NCBI GenBank assembly: GCA_025774865.1
Contig: JALGZO010000208.1
Coordinates: 1-14,263, forward strand
DNA length: 14,263 bases
Direction: 5' to 3'
Source: a bacterium
Lineage (GTDB): Bacteria > ARS69
The position numbers and the translations under genes were made by a program. Each line of letters opens with the position of its first letter. Positions within the stretch are counted from its first letter, which is position 1. This document shows positions 1-7,968 of this stretch, one piece after another. The notes below the pieces were generated by a model that saw nothing but the letters and a program-made list of their open reading frames with translations, did not search any database and had not been told where the DNA came from.

Positions 1-475
1 GCTGATCCTGCGGCTGTTGCTGCTGTTCCTCCAGTCGCTGCACGGCGATCTCGAGGTTCCGGCGGGCATCCTCGTCCCCGGGATCGAGGTCGAGGCTCCC
101 GAGGTACGCCTCGATCGCGGGCGCGAACTGCTGAGCCTCCATGAGCGTGTTGCCGTGATTGTAGAGCGCGTCGGCGGCGATGGCGGGATCCTCCGCCGCG
201 GCGGCGGCGAGAAACGCGTCCCCGGCCTCTTCGGTCTTGCCCTCGCGCGAGAGCACGATCCCTCGGTTGAAGTCGGGAATCGGACTCCCGGGGTCCACGC
301 GACCCGCCTCATCGTAGTGGTTGAGCGCCGCCTCCGCCTCCTCGTCCTGGGCCTTCTCGTTCCCCTTTTCCACGTTCTCGTGAAAGGGATCGAAGAACGA
401 CCAGCCCGAGAGAACGGGAGCGCTGAGCAGCACGAGCGCCAGGTGCCGCGTCCCGGAAACCGTGCTCACGCTCAT
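1..475 (-). CDS. batC: BatC-like TPR protein, C-terminus cut by window edge
   Basis: 158 codons are visible and the frame runs off the left edge. The ATG at 475 overlaps the batB stop in an ATGA, with a GGGAGGG-type ribosome binding site about 9 nt upstream inside batB. Residues about 10-24 form a hydrophobic signal or anchor segment with no lipobox cysteine. About three TPR units follow (roughly 33-66, 67-100 and 101-137), with typical stretches such as ALYNHGNTLMEAQQFAPAIEAY. The visible end is glutamine-rich (LEEQQQQPQDQ), as is common after the TPRs in BatC-type proteins. BatC proteins are TPR scaffolds of the envelope that work with BatA and BatB in the Bat (Bacteroides aerotolerance) system. 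Position directly after two VWA genes supports the call; the symbol is a family-level assignment. Confidence 0.85.
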   Translation of the reverse strand, partial: MSVSTVSGTRHLALVLLSAPVLSGWSFFDPFHENVEKGNEKAQDEEAEAALNHYDEAGRVDPGSPIPDFNRGIVLSREGKTEEAGDAFLAAAAAEDPAIAADALYNHGNTLMEAQQFAPAIEAYLGSLDLDPGDEDARRNLEIAVQRLEEQQQQPQDQ

Positions 476-1503
476 GCGAATCGTCCCTCCCAGTCGCGCT
501 TCGTGCGAACCCGATCGGGCAGCGCGAAGTCGATCAGCAAGAGCAGGAGCGCGAGCCCCAGGGGGAACTGGAAGCGCTCCTCGTACTGCGTGAACGCCCG
601 CGACGCCACCTCGCGCTCCTCGAGCCGGGAGAGGCTCTCGTAGATCCGGTCGAGCTCGAGTTCGCCCGTCGTGGCCCGGTGGAACTCGCCTCCGGTCGTC
701 AGGGCGATTCGCTCCAGGGTCCCGGTGTCGAGGGCGGTCATGACGATCTCGCCGCGGCGGTCCTTCTTATACCCCCCCGGCCCCCCACCGGATCCGTCGA
801 GGGGGATCGGCTCGCCGGACTCCGAGCCCACCCCGATCGTGTAGACGCGGATTCCGCGGCGAGCGGCCTCCTCGGCCGCCTCCAGGGCGGAGCCCCCGTG
901 GTCCTCCCCGTCGGTGACGAGGACCATCGCCTTGTACTTGTCTTCCCCCTCACCGAAGCCGGAGAGCCCCGCGTGCAGGGCCTTCCCGAGATTCGTCCCG
1001 GGGCGCGAAACGGAGTTCTCGTCCAGCACCTCCAGGAACATGCGGGCCGCCCCGTAGTCGAGGGTGAGCGGGCATTGCAGGAACGCGTCGCCGGCAAACG
1101 CCACGAGTCCGATCCGGTCGCCGTCGAGGCGGTCGAGAAACGCGGAGACCTCGCGCTTCGCCTTCCCGAGCCGCGACGGCGGGATGTCCTGCGCTCTCAT
1201 TGAGAGCGACGTGTCGAGCGCGATGATCAGGTCGATCCCCCGGCGTTTCATCGTGATCTCCCGGCTCCCGACCCGCGGCCCGGCCAGGGCGAAGAGAGCC
1301 ATCAGGATCGCGGCGCCCTGCACGACCGCCTTGAGTCTCCGACGTCCCGGGTCATACCCGCGCGCGAGCCTGGTCACGAGCGCGTCGTCGAGAAGTCGCC
1401 GCCGGGCTCGGTCCGCCGACCGGAACGCCCAGACGAAAAAGATCGGGAGGAGAATGGCCACCGGCCACAGAGCGTGCAAGAGCTCGGGACGTGAGAATCT
1501 CAT
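472..1503 (-). CDS. batB: BatB-like VWA-domain membrane protein
   Basis: 343 residues. The ATG at 1503 overlaps the batA stop by 4 nt (ATGA), with GAGGG 7 nt upstream. A longer open frame continues upstream, but it is only batA read out of frame. Membrane segments lie at about 13-27 and 61-75 and near the C-terminus (LGLALLLLLIDFAL). The VWA domain starts at about 89, with a complete MIDAS metal site: DTSLS at 97-101, the threonine of PGTNLG, and the aspartate of TDGEDH. The block FAGDAFLQCPLTLDY is nearly shared with the neighbouring batA, which marks an old duplication. BatB proteins are inner-membrane VWA proteins thought to act with MoxR in envelope stress or protein-complex assembly. A glycine-rich loop (GSGGGPGG) interrupts the second half of the VWA domain. 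Confidence 0.92.
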   Translation of the reverse strand: MRFSRPELLHALWPVAILLPIFFVWAFRSADRARRRLLDDALVTRLARGYDPGRRRLKAVVQGAAILMALFALAGPRVGSREITMKRRGIDLIIALDTSLSMRAQDIPPSRLGKAKREVSAFLDRLDGDRIGLVAFAGDAFLQCPLTLDYGAARMFLEVLDENSVSRPGTNLGKALHAGLSGFGEGEDKYKAMVLVTDGEDHGGSALEAAEEAARRGIRVYTIGVGSESGEPIPLDGSGGGPGGYKKDRRGEIVMTALDTGTLERIALTTGGEFHRATTGELELDRIYESLSRLEEREVASRAFTQYEERFQFPLGLALLLLLIDFALPDRVRTKRDWEGRFA

Positions 1504-2507
1504 GGCAAGACCCTCAGCCGCGTGTGCGCGAGGACGAGCTCGAGGAGGAGGAGCACGATCGCGGGGAAGGCCGCCCAACGGAAGAACTCGCGCGCCCGTT
1601 CGAACTCCTTCACCTGGAACTTCGTGCGCTCGAGCTCCAGGATCTGCGAGTAGATCTTCGCGAGCGCCTCCGCATCCGTGGCGCGAAAGTACTGGCCCCC
1701 AGTGATGTCCGCGATGATCGTCAGCGTCTCCTCGTCGATCTTCGTAAGAACGAGCGTGCCGTCCGGATTGCGTGCGAGGATCTTGCCGTACACCGGATGC
1801 CGAACGGGAATCGGGGCACCGCCCTTCTTCCCGACACCGATCGTGTATACGCGCACACCCAGAGCTTCCGCGATCTTGGCTGCCGTGGCGGGATCGATCT
1901 TGCCGGAGTTGTTTTCGCCGTCGGTGAGCAGAATGACCACCTTGCTCTGGGCGGCCGAGTCCTTGAGACGGTTCACGCTGTTCGCGAGCGCGGTCCCGAT
2001 GGCGGTGCCGTCTTCGATCATCCCGATCTCCACGCGGGCGAGCAGCGTCCGCAGTACGTCGTAGTCCAGAGTGAGCGGGCATTGAGTGAACGCCTGGCCC
2101 GCGAACACGACGAGACCGACCCGGTCGTTGCGGATGAGATCGAGAAACTCCGCGACGACGCTCTTCGCGACGTGCAGCCGATTGCGCGGCTTGAAGTCCT
2201 CCGCCTGCATGGAGCCCGAGACATCCAGCGCCAGCATGATGTCGATCCCTTCCGTGCGGATCTCCTGCTCCTTCTCGACGATCTGGGGCCGCGCGAACGC
2301 CACCGTCAGTAGCACGAGCACGAGGAGGCGGGAGAGAGGGAGCAAGCGACGCGCCACGACGGTGAGGGAGGTCCCGACGCCCGCGAAGACCCCGAGCGTC
2401 GGGTAGCGGGCCCCCGGCCGCGCCCTCAGTCCCCAGCGAAGAACGAGGATCGCCGCCGCGAAGACCGGGATCAGGACGAGCAGGAAGAGCGGATCACGAA
2501 GGGTCAT
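1500..2507 (-). CDS. batA: BatA-like VWA-domain membrane protein
   Basis: 335 residues. The ATG at 2507 overlaps the stop of the upstream gene in an ATGA; GGAG lies about 7 nt upstream. Membrane segments are at about 7-24 and 58-73, with another close to the C-terminus (FPAIVLLLLELVLA). The VWA domain carries an intact MIDAS: DVSGS at 95-99, the threonine of EDGTAIG, and the aspartate of TDGENN. The region before the first MIDAS motif (TEGIDIMLALDVSGSM) is very typical of BatA. Such proteins expose a metal-binding VWA domain next to the membrane and are encoded with MoxR ATPases. Homology to batB is clear along the VWA domain, including the identical QCPLTLDY. Confidence 0.93.
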   Translation of the reverse strand: MTLRDPLFLLVLIPVFAAAILVLRWGLRARPGARYPTLGVFAGVGTSLTVVARRLLPLSRLLVLVLLTVAFARPQIVEKEQEIRTEGIDIMLALDVSGSMQAEDFKPRNRLHVAKSVVAEFLDLIRNDRVGLVVFAGQAFTQCPLTLDYDVLRTLLARVEIGMIEDGTAIGTALANSVNRLKDSAAQSKVVILLTDGENNSGKIDPATAAKIAEALGVRVYTIGVGKKGGAPIPVRHPVYGKILARNPDGTLVLTKIDEETLTIIADITGGQYFRATDAEALAKIYSQILELERTKFQVKEFERAREFFRWAAFPAIVLLLLELVLAHTRLRVLP

Positions 2508-3517
2508 GGGCGGGCTCCGTCACCGGATGCGGCGGGGACGGGCGCCGGGGTCGACGGGACCTCGGGGCGCGGGATCGTGTCCTCGACGACACCGCGGACG
2601 CGGCCCTCGGATGCCCGCGCGTCCTCGGGGAACGGCTGCGCTTTCGCGAACTTCACGAGATCCGCCTCTCGAAGCACCGACAGGATGCGCGCCGACACCG
2701 CCGTCTCGACCGGCGACGCTCGCAGGAGCTCGTTCAGATCCTCCGTCGTCGATTCGAGCGCGGGAACGCCCCAGCGGTTTTCCAGGTAGCGCCGAAGTGT
2801 CTCCGAGACCTCCGTGTACTGACGGCGGAACTCGCCGTTCTGCACGTACTGTGCGGCCGCGATGCGTTCGAGCTCCTCGAACGCGATCTCCCAGGCGGGT
2901 CGACGCGGCGCCGAGGGCGCCGCCTTCTCTTCGGGCTCCTTCACGCGATTGCGGAGCCGCCTCACCAGGAAGAACGCGGCCGCCGCCACCAGTGCGAGCA
3001 GCGCGGCCGCCGCGGCCACCGGCCACCACTTGCGCGGCGGGTCGAGCGGCGGCTTGAGATCGGCCGGCTCCGGCGTCGCGGGAGCTTCACCCTCCGCCGG
3101 CGGGGCCGGAGCTGGCAGGTTCGAGCCGACTGCGACCAGGATTGGCTCCGTGGCGATCTCGTCGCTGACGTCGTCGGGGCCGCGAATCACGAACGGCACC
3201 GGTGGCACTTCGACCTCTCCCGCCTCCAGCGGAACGAGTGCGAGCTCGTACGCGCGGCCGCCCTCCCGAGGAACCTCGGTGATGCCGCGGATCCGGAACG
3301 GGGACAGATCGAGAGCCTTCGCCGGGGGCTCGACCCGCCAGCCCGGGGAGTCCCGGATCTCGATTGTCAGATTGAGACGTCCCCCCACCGGCGCCGCGAG
3401 CGTATCGAGAGCGGCGGCGACCGTCGGGCGCTCGTCCCCGAGCGCCGGCTCCTCGGCCCCCGCCGTCGCGGCGACGGCACCGAGGATCGCCGCGACGGTC
3501 CAAAGACGAGCCCTCAC
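2504..3517 (-). CDS. Short BatD/DUF4381-like membrane protein
   Basis: 337 residues from a GTG at 3517 that overlaps the DUF58 stop (GTGA), with GGAG about 8 nt upstream. Residues 1-20 are a signal peptide. Residues about 30-133 look like a beta-rich exported domain of the BatD N-terminal kind, with alternating strands and proline-rich turns. A Pro/Ala/Glu linker (134-162) leads to a single membrane helix at about 164-185 with a basic exit (RRLRNR). The remainder (about 208-265) is helical, with the pattern AFEELERI...EFRRQYTEVSETLRRYLENR that is typical of DUF4381 and of the cytoplasmic tails of BatD-like proteins. The final 50 residues are rich in proline and alanine. It sits between DUF58 and batA, a usual place for such proteins. 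The exact family is inferred from layout and pattern. Confidence 0.75.
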   Translation of the reverse strand: MRARLWTVAAILGAVAATAGAEEPALGDERPTVAAALDTLAAPVGGRLNLTIEIRDSPGWRVEPPAKALDLSPFRIRGITEVPREGGRAYELALVPLEAGEVEVPPVPFVIRGPDDVSDEIATEPILVAVGSNLPAPAPPAEGEAPATPEPADLKPPLDPPRKWWPVAAAAALLALVAAAAFFLVRRLRNRVKEPEEKAAPSAPRRPAWEIAFEELERIAAAQYVQNGEFRRQYTEVSETLRRYLENRWGVPALESTTEDLNELLRASPVETAVSARILSVLREADLVKFAKAQPFPEDARASEGRVRGVVEDTIPRPEVPSTPAPVPAASGDGARP

Positions 3518-4395
3518 GTCGCTCGCTCCCGCTCGCGCCTCCGGAAGAACGAGATCAGGGCTTCCGTGTACGGACGCTCCGTCCCGACGTCGATGGAGTC
3601 GACCCGGTACTTGCGGAAGAGCCGCTGCCGGCGCCCGGCCGCCTCCCGCCGACGGCGTCGGAACGACTCTTGCGTGTTCGGATCGGCGACGTCCACGAGC
3701 CGCTCCTCGGCCGTCTCGGCGTCGACCAGGTGGACGAGCCCCACCGGTGGGATTTCATCCTCGGCGGGGTCCGTGATCGTGATCGCGATGAGATCGTGAC
3801 GCTTGTTCGCCACGCGCAGCGGCATTGAATAATCCGGGGCGACGAAGTCGGAGATGAGGAACACGACCGCCTTGCGGCGCACGACCCGCGAGAGGTACTC
3901 GAGCGCCGCCCCGACGTTGGTGCCGCGACTCTTCGGCTCGAAGTACAGCATTTCCCGGATCACGCGCAGCACGTGCTTCTTGCCCTTCTTCGGTGGGATG
4001 AAGAGCTCGATCTCGTCGGTGAAGATGATCGCACCGACCTTGTCGTTGTTACGGATCGCGGAAAACGCGAGCACCGCGGCGAGCTCCGCCGCGATTTCCC
4101 CCTTCATCCGCCGTACCGTGCCGAAGTCCAGAGAGTGGGACGCGTCCACGAGAAACATCACGGTCTGGTCTCGCTCCTCGACGAACTTCTTGACGTGGGG
4201 GACGCCCGTGCGCGCGGTCACGTTCCAATCGATCGAGCGGACGTCATCGCCGGGGACATACTCCCGCACTTCGGCGAATTCCATCCCTCGCCCCTTGAAC
4301 ACACTCCCGTACTCCCCCGCGATCACGTCGTTCACGAGTAGCCTCGTGCGAATCTCGATCGCCTTGACGGCTTGGAGGATTTCCTTCGGGATCAT
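3514..4395 (-). CDS. DUF58 domain protein of a MoxR-Bat locus
   Basis: 293 residues, ATG at 4395, with 24 nt between it and the moxR stop and no convincing ribosome binding site in that gap. The DUF58 signature lies at about 36-62: RGMEFAEVREYVPGDDVRSI followed by DWNVTAR. Downstream is a degenerate VWA-like fold with DASHS at 84-88, the threonine of SRGTNVG, and an SDF segment in place of the usual TDG. No membrane helix is seen, so this is probably a cytoplasmic partner of MoxR; many other DUF58 proteins carry N-terminal membrane segments. The C-terminus is very rich in arginine (RRRRREAAGRRQ and FFRRRERERAT). DUF58 genes almost always sit directly after moxR, as here. The molecular role is not established for the family. 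Confidence 0.92.
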   Translation of the reverse strand: MIPKEILQAVKAIEIRTRLLVNDVIAGEYGSVFKGRGMEFAEVREYVPGDDVRSIDWNVTARTGVPHVKKFVEERDQTVMFLVDASHSLDFGTVRRMKGEIAAELAAVLAFSAIRNNDKVGAIIFTDEIELFIPPKKGKKHVLRVIREMLYFEPKSRGTNVGAALEYLSRVVRRKAVVFLISDFVAPDYSMPLRVANKRHDLIAITITDPAEDEIPPVGLVHLVDAETAEERLVDVADPNTQESFRRRRREAAGRRQRLFRKYRVDSIDVGTERPYTEALISFFRRRERERAT

Positions 4396-4419
4396 GGGCG
4401 CGCAACGGGATTACGGGTA

Positions 4420-5412
4420 TCAGGGAACCTCGACCGTGTCGAAGATGCGACGCACGACTTCTTCGGAGGTGATGTTCTCGGCCTCGGCCTCGTAAGTGAG
4501 GATGACGCGGTGGCGCAGCACATCGAGACCGAGCGCCCGTACGTCGTCGGGAGTGACATAGCCCCGGCGGCGCAGAAACGCGTGCGCCTTGGCGGTGAGC
4601 ACGAGGTTGATCGACGCGCGGGGCGACGCACCGTACTCGATGAGCTCCGTGAGATCGGCAAGCCCGTAGTCGGAGGGCTTGCGGGTCGCGCTGACGATAT
4701 CCACGACGTACTTTTCGACCTTCTCGTCCACGTAGACGTCGCGCACGACCTGCTGGGCTCTCAGTAGTGAGTCCGGAGTGATGATGCGCTCAGTGGGTTC
4801 CGCCGGACGTCCCGTCTGGCGGCGCAGAATCTCGAGCTCCTCCCCGCGGTCGGGGTACCCGACGATCACCTTCAGCATGAATCGATCGATCTGGGCCTCC
4901 GGCAGCGGATAGGTGCCCTCCTGCTCGATAGGATTCTGCGTCGCCATCACCAGAAACGGCTGGTCCAGCGGATAGGTCGTCTCGCCGATCGTGACCTGCC
5001 GTTCCTGCATCGCCTCGAGCAGCGCGGACTGCACTTTCGCGGGAGCTCGGTTGATCTCGTCCGCGAGAATGATGTTCGCGAAGATCGGTCCCTTCTTCGG
5101 GATGAACTCACCTCGGTTGTGATCGTAGATGAGCGTTCCGAGGAGATCAGCCGGGAGGAGATCGGGGGTGAACTGGAGCCGCTGGAACTTCGCGGCCGCG
5201 AGCGCCGCGAGCGTCGAGATCGTGAGGGTCTTCGCGAGACCGGGCACGCCCTCCAGGAGGACGTGCCCGTCCGCGAGGAGCGCGACGAGCAACCGCTCGG
5301 TCATCGCCCGTTGGCCGACGATGACCTTGCCCATTTCCGCCAGGACCTGCTCCACGAAGGCGCTTTCCTGGCGGATACGGTCGTTCAGTACTTCGATGTC
5401 CTGAGCCAGCAC
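4420..5412 (-). CDS. moxR: MoxR-family AAA+ ATPase
   Basis: 330 residues. The start is taken as the GTG at 5412, which keeps the helical N-terminus normal for MoxR; AGGAGG lies 12 nt upstream, slightly far. There is no ATG in a better place. Walker A is GVPGLAKT at 55-62, Walker B is ILADE at 115-119, and sensor 1 plus the following segment is ATQNPIEQEGTYPLPEAQ, with the arginine-finger region IDRF at about 176-179. A sensor 2-like GASPRAS occurs in the C-terminal lid. MoxR ATPases are chaperone-like AAA+ enzymes that act with VWA-domain partners in maturing protein complexes; the five genes downstream supply such partners. It begins only 26 nt after the protease gene, so both are probably on one transcript. 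Confidence 0.95.
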   Translation of the reverse strand: MLAQDIEVLNDRIRQESAFVEQVLAEMGKVIVGQRAMTERLLVALLADGHVLLEGVPGLAKTLTISTLAALAAAKFQRLQFTPDLLPADLLGTLIYDHNRGEFIPKKGPIFANIILADEINRAPAKVQSALLEAMQERQVTIGETTYPLDQPFLVMATQNPIEQEGTYPLPEAQIDRFMLKVIVGYPDRGEELEILRRQTGRPAEPTERIITPDSLLRAQQVVRDVYVDEKVEKYVVDIVSATRKPSDYGLADLTELIEYGASPRASINLVLTAKAHAFLRRRGYVTPDDVRALGLDVLRHRVILTYEAEAENITSEEVVRRIFDTVEVP

Positions 5413-5438
5413 CTCGCCCTCGACCCTCCTGTGCGCGA

Positions 5439-7151
5439 CTACTCGACGGCGGCATCGACCGCGGCGGCGATCGTGTTCTTCCCGTTGAGAGCGGCCAAGA
5501 AGGCCTTGTCATCCAAAAGGAGATCGATGGCGGCCTGCGCCTGCGTGTCGGCGCGAAGCTGCGCGCGATACCGACCCTCGGTGCCGTGCATCTTGGCGAG
5601 GATCTCGCGTTCGATCGCGGACACGACGTAGTCGCGATTCTTCTCGAAGTCCTTTGTCTCCTCGAAACCGATCCGCTCCGCGAGCATGTCCAGCGCGGTC
5701 AGCGTCTCCGGGTCGAACTCCGCGTCCGTCGCGACGTCGCGCAGGCGCTTGAGCTCGAACTCGGCCGCCGTTTCGTAGTCGAACTCCTGACCGTCCAGGT
5801 ACTCCCGAAACTCCTGAACGATGTTCTCCCCGACCCGAAAATCGATCGGAACGTCCGGATGCTCCGCCGTGTAGTTCACCGCGAAACGGAAGAAGTGGTT
5901 GCCCTGCTCGAGCTCGACCACGTAGCGCGTGAACCGGTCGCTCTCGACGATGATGTCCGGCTCGATACCGCCCGTGACGCCCGGCTCTTCTGTTCCTTCC
6001 ACGGGTGGCACTTCGTCCTCCCCGATCTCCTCGGCGTCTTCCTCGGCGTCTTCCTCGGCGTTGGCGTTCGCCAGCGCCGCGCCCTCTTCGTAGTCGCGCT
6101 GGATACAGCGCCCGGCCGGCGTGTACCACTTTGCGGTCGTCAGCTTGAGACTGGCGTCCCCGTCGAGAGGGATGAGAGTCTGAACCAGACCCTTGCCATA
6201 GGTGAGCTTGCCCATGATGACCGAACGGTTCGCGTCCTGTAGCGCTCCGGCGACGATCTCCGAGGCACTGGCCGTGCCCTCGTTCACGAGAACGACGAGC
6301 GGCACCTCGGTCGGGAGAGAGGGACGCTCCGACGCGTGGAACTCACTCCGATCGCGCCGCTGTCGGCCCTGGGTATAGGAGATGAGCTGACCCCGATCCA
6401 GGAACTTGTCCGAGACGGCCACCGCCTGCGTGAGCAGTCCTCCGTGATTCCAGCGGAGGTCGAAGACGATGCCCTCGGCGCCCTCGGCCACGAGATCCGC
6501 GAGCGCCTCTTCGACTTCCTTGCCCGAGTCCTCGCTGAACCGGACCAGCTTCACGTATCCGATGCCGTCGCGAACGATCCCGTGGTAGAGCACCGACTTG
6601 ATCTCGATCAGGTCGCGGACGATCTCGAACTCGAACGGCTGGTGCTCACCCTTTCGAGCGACCGTGATGTTGACCGGTGTGCCCTTCGGGCCGCGGAGCT
6701 TCTTGGCCGCCTCCGCGGTCGTGATGCCCTTCGTCGACTCGCCCTCGATCTTGACGATGCGGTCCCCCGCCCGGAGCCCGAGTCGGAACGCCGGCGTGCC
6801 CTCGATCGGCGAGACCACCGTGAGCCAGTCGTCGCGGATGTCGATGGAGATGCCCACGCCGCCGTACCGTCCCTGCGTCTCCTCCATCAGATCGCTGTAT
6901 TGCTTCTGCTCCAGGAACGCCGAGTGCGGATCCAGGGATTTCATCAACCCTTCGATGGAGGCGTAGATCAGATCCTTCGAATCGACTTCCTCGACGTACT
7001 TGTCGTAGACGTTCGCGAGGATCTGGTTGTAGGTCCGGAGGTTGTTATAGACGTTCTTCGACGCGGACGTGACCGACGCGCCCCCGACGAGCCCCAGGCC
7101 CACGAGGCAAAGAACGATGTATCGGCTGGCTGGTCTCTTCAGAGAGGGCAT
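5439..7151 (-). CDS. S41 carboxy-terminal processing protease with long C-terminal extension
   Basis: 570 residues from the ATG at 7151; AAGGA lies 10 nt upstream, and the protein then begins with a basic end and a hydrophobic export or anchor segment (11-30). Upstream codons in the same frame lack signal character. The layout is an N-terminal helical region with SLDPHSAFL (72-80), a PDZ domain (about 95-170) with GGVGISI and GLRAGDRIVKI, then the S41 core. The serine-lysine dyad is S295 (GTASASEI) and K320 (TYGKGLVQ), with Q324; the spacing of 25 and 4 residues matches CtpA/CtpB/Prc. The usual DLRNNPGG is DLRWNHGG here. After about residue 355 comes an acidic insert and then about 190 mostly helical residues. 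Family members cleave exported proteins near the C-terminus. The expected site is the periplasm, tethered or free. Confidence 0.94.
   Translation of the reverse strand: MPSLKRPASRYIVLCLVGLGLVGGASVTSASKNVYNNLRTYNQILANVYDKYVEEVDSKDLIYASIEGLMKSLDPHSAFLEQKQYSDLMEETQGRYGGVGISIDIRDDWLTVVSPIEGTPAFRLGLRAGDRIVKIEGESTKGITTAEAAKKLRGPKGTPVNITVARKGEHQPFEFEIVRDLIEIKSVLYHGIVRDGIGYVKLVRFSEDSGKEVEEALADLVAEGAEGIVFDLRWNHGGLLTQAVAVSDKFLDRGQLISYTQGRQRRDRSEFHASERPSLPTEVPLVVLVNEGTASASEIVAGALQDANRSVIMGKLTYGKGLVQTLIPLDGDASLKLTTAKWYTPAGRCIQRDYEEGAALANANAEEDAEEDAEEIGEDEVPPVEGTEEPGVTGGIEPDIIVESDRFTRYVVELEQGNHFFRFAVNYTAEHPDVPIDFRVGENIVQEFREYLDGQEFDYETAAEFELKRLRDVATDAEFDPETLTALDMLAERIGFEETKDFEKNRDYVVSAIEREILAKMHGTEGRYRAQLRADTQAQAAIDLLLDDKAFLAALNGKNTIAAAVDAAVE
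6024..6059 (+). repeat. 12-bp in-frame tandem repeat in protease gene
   Basis: Two exact copies of gtcttcctcggc (6036-6047 and 6048-6059) follow a diverged third copy (6024-6035). On the coding strand they give the repeated AEED/AEEI acidic units between the protease core and its C-terminal extension. The 12-bp period keeps the frame, so copy number could vary without breaking the protein. Confidence 0.8.
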
Positions 7152-7220
7152 CGATCTCTTTTCCTTCCGTGGACGGGCGACGGGACGCTTGATAGCGGCG
7201 AGGGGAAGATCACCGCTTGT

Positions 7221-7237
7221 TCGGACCATCGGTCCGA
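7221..7237. promoter_or_regulatory. Perfect inverted repeat upstream of protease gene
   Basis: tcggacc-atc-ggtccga has perfect 7-bp arms around a 3-nt centre, about 70 nt before the protease start. No T-run follows on either strand, so it is not a clear terminator. It could be an operator for a dimeric regulator or a small hairpin in the leader. No convincing -35/-10 pair was found in the surrounding 190-nt gap, so whether the protease has its own promoter is open. Confidence 0.35.
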
Positions 7238-7341
7238 GAATCCGTATTCCTTGAACCCGGAATCCCCCCAAAAGTGCCGCAGAGGGCTCCCCGCTACAAC
7301 TTCCGCCTCAACTCCTTGTCGGACAACACGTTGGAAAGCCC

Positions 7342-7968
7342 CTATTTTCCTTCCCTCTGTCGCATCAGTTCCGCGTGATCGATGTCCTCCAGGGCACCCT
7401 TCGCGAAGAAGCTGACGAGCTCTGAGGGGCTCTCGGCGGCCTTTTGCAGCACGGAGCGGGCCTGAGGGTCTCCGAACCAGCCCAGGGCGAAGGCCGCGTC
7501 CATCTGGACGAGCTCCTCGTCCTTCTGGAGGATCTCGATCAGGTACGGGATGGCTTCGCGCCCCTGCTCCTCCAGAACGGGCGTGTCCTGCGTACGCGCC
7601 AGCGCCCGGCACGCCATGGCGCGCGTGGACGCCTCCGGGTCCTTCCGGAGGATCTCGATGACCGGGGCGATCCATCGCGGGTCGTCGATATAGCTCACCG
7701 TATGGATCGCGTACTCCCGGACCTTGACGCGGTCGTCTTTCATGAGCTCGTTCAGGGCCGGCACGCTTTCGTTCCCGATGATCCGGAGCTCGAAGAACAT
7801 CCGATTCCGCATCGGGTCGTTCTCTTCCTCGATCGCGGTGACCATGGTTTCGATCGAAGTCCGGATCTTCTCCTGAACATCCTCTTCTGCCTGCGCTCGA
7901 GCGACACCCGGAGCGAGACAGACCCAGGCTCCGAGAAGGACGGAGGGGAACGCGTTCGGCATCCTCAT
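7342..7968 (-). CDS. Exported HEAT-repeat protein
   Basis: 208 residues from the ATG at 7968, which has AAAGGG 9 nt upstream. A TTG at 7977 abuts that site and is too close to use; an ATG at 7962 is also possible. Residues 1-26 form a signal peptide ending ARA. The mature part is built of helical pairs of HEAT type, about five units from residue 50 to 200, for example VKVREYAIHTVSYI, STRAMACRALART and VQMDAAFALGWFGDP with alanine and leucine at the packing positions. No catalytic motif is visible, so a scaffold or protein-binding role in the periplasm is the best reading. It follows a second HEAT-repeat gene by 31 nt and precedes the protease gene by 190 nt. The specific partner is unknown. 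Confidence 0.82.
   Translation of the reverse strand: MRMPNAFPSVLLGAWVCLAPGVARAQAEEDVQEKIRTSIETMVTAIEEENDPMRNRMFFELRIIGNESVPALNELMKDDRVKVREYAIHTVSYIDDPRWIAPVIEILRKDPEASTRAMACRALARTQDTPVLEEQGREAIPYLIEILQKDEELVQMDAAFALGWFGDPQARSVLQKAAESPSELVSFFAKGALEDIDHAELMRQREGK

Noticed and set aside
1491-2312. Plus-strand 273-codon open frame opposite batA
   Set aside because: It lies fully opposite a strongly supported VWA gene and its residue makeup (Arg, Glu, Asp, His) is that of a reverse-strand shadow.
2506-3776. Plus- and minus-strand open frames overlapping the BatD/DUF4381-like and DUF58 genes
   Set aside because: They are arginine-, proline- and serine-rich products of other frames of GC-rich DNA; the accepted frame has a signal peptide, membrane helix and proper coupling to both neighbours.
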